Under the pieces are notes generated by a model, which saw only the letters and a list, made by a program, of their open reading frames with translations, searched no databases and was not told where the DNA came from. From positions 496,001 through 560,000 of the forward strand of contig OY764867.1 of assembly GCA_963668535.1 (NCBI GenBank): 64,000 nucleotides of DNA, read 5' to 3'. The stretch comes from F22 sp963668535. Lineage in GTDB: Bacteria > Bacteroidota > Bacteroidia > Bacteroidales > Bacteroidaceae. Positions 62,495 to 64,000 of this stretch are shown here, piece after piece. Both the position numbers and the translations under genes were made by a program. Each line of letters starts with the position of its first letter. Position 1 is the first letter of the stretch.

Positions 62495-62854
62495 CTAAAC
62501 GGGATTAACCTCTTGTTTTGCAGGACGTCCTAACATTTCCAACTGATGTACTTCTATTTCTGTATAAGAACGAGTAATACCTCGTTTATCTTCATACTTA
62601 TTGGTCTTTATACGACCTTCCACATAAATACGGTCACCTTTGCGCACGTACTTCTCTACAGTTTGAGCATACCCCTTCCAAAAAATGAGATTATGCCATT
62701 CAGTTTGTTCAGGCACTTCTACTCCATTTGGTAATTTATACGCTCGAATAGTAGTAGCCAATGGCAAGCGAGCTACTGCTTGATTGGCATCAATATATTT
62801 GACTTCTGGGTCTTTTCCTACATATCCCAAAAGAATAACTTTGTTTACTGACAT
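62495..62854 (-). CDS. ssb: Single-stranded DNA-binding protein, short tail
   Basis: This 119-residue OB-fold protein shows the usual SSB features MSVNKVILLGYVGKDPEVKY, TEWHNLIFWKGYAQTVEKYVRKGDRIYVEGRI and YTEIEVHQLEML. The OB fold is complete, but the protein stops at RPAKQEVNPV. The flexible linker and the acidic DDDLPF-like tip that recruits repair and replication proteins are missing. A tipped SSB probably exists elsewhere in the genome. It is first in a unit with gldE and the PPTase gene. Confidence 0.92.
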   Translation of the reverse strand: MSVNKVILLGYVGKDPEVKYIDANQAVARLPLATTIRAYKLPNGVEVPEQTEWHNLIFWKGYAQTVEKYVRKGDRIYVEGRIKTNKYEDKRGITRSYTEIEVHQLEMLGRPAKQEVNPV

Positions 62855-62899
62855 ATAGCAAAATTGTTTATTTGTCTATTTCTTGTTTACCAAGCGTTA

Positions 62900-62930
62900 C
62901 AAATATAAGTAAAACCTATTAAACAACAAA
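62900..62930 (-). promoter_or_regulatory. Promoter of the ssb-gldE-PPTase operon
   Basis: On the minus strand, -33 TTTG (62930-62927) and -7 TATATTTG (62907-62900) have 19 bp between them, a full consensus. Transcription should begin near 62893. It is just past the stop of the methyltransferase gene. Confidence 0.78.
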
Positions 62931-62939
62931 ATCACATGC

Positions 62940-63695
62940 CTATTTATATAGGAGAAAGATACAAGGGCGCTTACCAATAGTATATGATTGTTTTTTCCAA
63001 CTACTTATTTTTTGCGTTAGTATCATTTCATCCTCACATGAAATATGACATGCCACACACAACTTAGTATCTGGCTTACATTGCTTAATCAAAGTGTTCA
63101 ACATTTTGTCATTTCGATAAGGAGTCTCAATAAATATTTGTGTCTCATCATCGTGATAAATGCGTTGTTCCAACTTTTTTAAGACTTGTTCCCTTTCAGA
63201 CGATTGAATAGGTAAATAACCATGAAATGCAAAATGCTGTCCATTAAATCCACTAGCCATTAAAGACATTAGTATACTACTCGGTCCAACAAGAGGTACA
63301 ATTTTCAGATGCTCTGTTTGAGCAATGGCCACTACATCAGCACCAGGATCGGCCACCCCAGGACATCCTGCTTCGCTGATAACTCCTATAGATAGGCCAG
63401 CACGCAGAGGCTTCAAATAACTCGAAATATCGTTGAAATTAGTATGCTTATTTAATTCATAAAAAGTCAATTCATCAATATCAATTGTACGTTCGCACTT
63501 TTTCAAGAAGCGGCGTGCACTACGAATGTCTTCGACAATAAAATGACGAATGTCTAAAATTACTTCCCTATTATAAGCTGGTAATACCTTATCAATAGGC
63601 GTATCGCCAAGTGGGACAGGTATCAAATAGAGCGCAGACTCAATAGTCTGCGCTCCTTCTTTTGGGGTATTTCGTAAAACTGTATCTGTATTCAT
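62940..63695 (-). CDS. RsmI-like SAM-dependent methyltransferase
   Basis: This 251-residue protein belongs to the tetrapyrrole methylase fold that includes RsmI, the 16S rRNA C1402 2'-O-methyltransferase. It shows ALYLIPVPLGD, SEAGCPGVADPGADVV (the RsmI-like SAM/substrate loop), LVGPSSILMSLMASGFN and the later ETPYRN. It is shorter than RsmI (about 280), and the LIPVPLGD start differs from the usual VPTPIGN. It is therefore probably a paralogue with a different target. It lies 21 bp downstream of fabI. Confidence 0.82.
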   Translation of the reverse strand: MNTDTVLRNTPKEGAQTIESALYLIPVPLGDTPIDKVLPAYNREVILDIRHFIVEDIRSARRFLKKCERTIDIDELTFYELNKHTNFNDISSYLKPLRAGLSIGVISEAGCPGVADPGADVVAIAQTEHLKIVPLVGPSSILMSLMASGFNGQHFAFHGYLPIQSSEREQVLKKLEQRIYHDDETQIFIETPYRNDKMLNTLIKQCKPDTKLCVACHISCEDEMILTQKISSWKKQSYTIGKRPCIFLLYK

Positions 63696-63716
63696 CCAGT
63701 TTATTTTCCAATATAA

Positions 63717-64000
63717 TTAGCCGTAGATGATATGACCATCTTCAGCTTTGTATTCATCTAATCCCTTTTGGTAAGTCGCCATTGCACGAAGACTCATACC
63801 AACATTTGAGAACCCACCATCATGGAATAAGTTCTGCATAGTAACCTTACGAGTCAAATCACTAAACATCACGATACAATAATCTGCACATTCCTCTGCG
63901 GATGCATTACCAAGTGGAGACATACGTTCACCGAAATCGAATAAACTATCTATTCCCTTCACACCACTACCAGCAGTTGTCATAGTAGGAGATTGAGATA
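63717..64000 (-). CDS. fabI: Enoyl-ACP reductase FabI, C-terminal part (cut by window edge)
   Basis: The visible part is the C-terminal about 94 residues of the NADH-dependent enoyl-ACP reductase of fatty-acid synthesis. It begins before the window edge and includes TTAGSGVKGID, ERMSPLGNASAEECADY, MFSDLTRKVTMQ and NLFHDGGFSNVGMS. It matches the FabI C terminus of Bacteroides closely as I remember it. The frame is open to position 64000 with no start codon needed. The active-site Tyr and Lys lie beyond the edge. Confidence 0.9.
   Translation of the reverse strand, partial: SQSPTMTTAGSGVKGIDSLFDFGERMSPLGNASAEECADYCIVMFSDLTRKVTMQNLFHDGGFSNVGMSLRAMATYQKGLDEYKAEDGHIIYG

Overview
The window is a continuous stretch of chromosome from a member of the Bacteroidota, order Bacteroidales, probably close to Bacteroides. 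The evidence is: an AT-rich sequence; a gldE gene; a SusC/SusD pair; DUF5687, DUF4302 and DUF3805 proteins; butyrate kinase with phosphate butyryltransferase; class III fructose-bisphosphatase; and many Bacteroidetes-type promoters (-7 TAnnTTTG, several with -33 TTTG about 19-20 bp upstream). The genus cannot be fixed from the sequence alone. Almost every gene is ordinary and intact. I see no phage, integrase, IS element, CRISPR array or rRNA operon.

Layout. 0-3.2 kb: a DUF5687 membrane protein with its ABC ATPase, then rplU-rpmA behind a strong promoter. 3.4-5.6 kb: an XRE-cupin regulator and an acyl-CoA synthetase, divergent from gltB. 6-12 kb: gltBD (glutamate synthase). 12.1-15.8 kb: recJ-recQ on the minus strand. 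15.9-21.4 kb: tsaC, a CLC channel, fmt, rpe and a minimal ComEC. 21.5-24.5 kb: ispE (minus), dnaB, and two identical tRNA-Ser(UGA) genes. 24.6-27.4 kb: a small HTH protein, buk and ptb. 27.5-34.2 kb: an L,D-carboxypeptidase, an M28 lipoprotein, sufE, a CPBP protease, ribF, a HAD hydrolase and a TGS-like/uridine-kinase fusion.

34.2-42 kb is the main accessory region: a four-gene minus-strand operon of SusC-like transporter, SusD-like lipoprotein, HExxH metallohydrolase lipoprotein and DUF4302 lipoprotein. Upstream of it is a 716-bp gap with an 88-bp near-perfect palindrome carrying three evenly spaced copies of CAAACGTTTG. This operon with its possible control element is my best candidate for undescribed biology.

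42.1-48.4 kb is a branched-chain amino acid operon, ilvD-ilvB-ilvN-acyl-ACP thioesterase-ilvC. It has a Bacteroidetes promoter, a leader hairpin that looks like an attenuator, and a terminator. 48.6-58 kb holds slyD, purT, class III fbp, a LolC/E-like permease, an aminotransferase, an ABC-F protein and a DUF3805 protein. 58.1-60.5 kb is a two-component system. 60.5-64 kb on the minus strand holds ssb-gldE-phosphopantetheinyl transferase, an RsmI-like methyltransferase and the C-terminal end of fabI, cut by the window edge.

Starts were moved inward from the longest ORF where the family N terminus or promoter position argued for it (DUF5687, recJ, tsaC, fmt, ptb, susC, purT, fbp, DUF3805, response regulator). 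Residue positions are counted by eye and are approximate.
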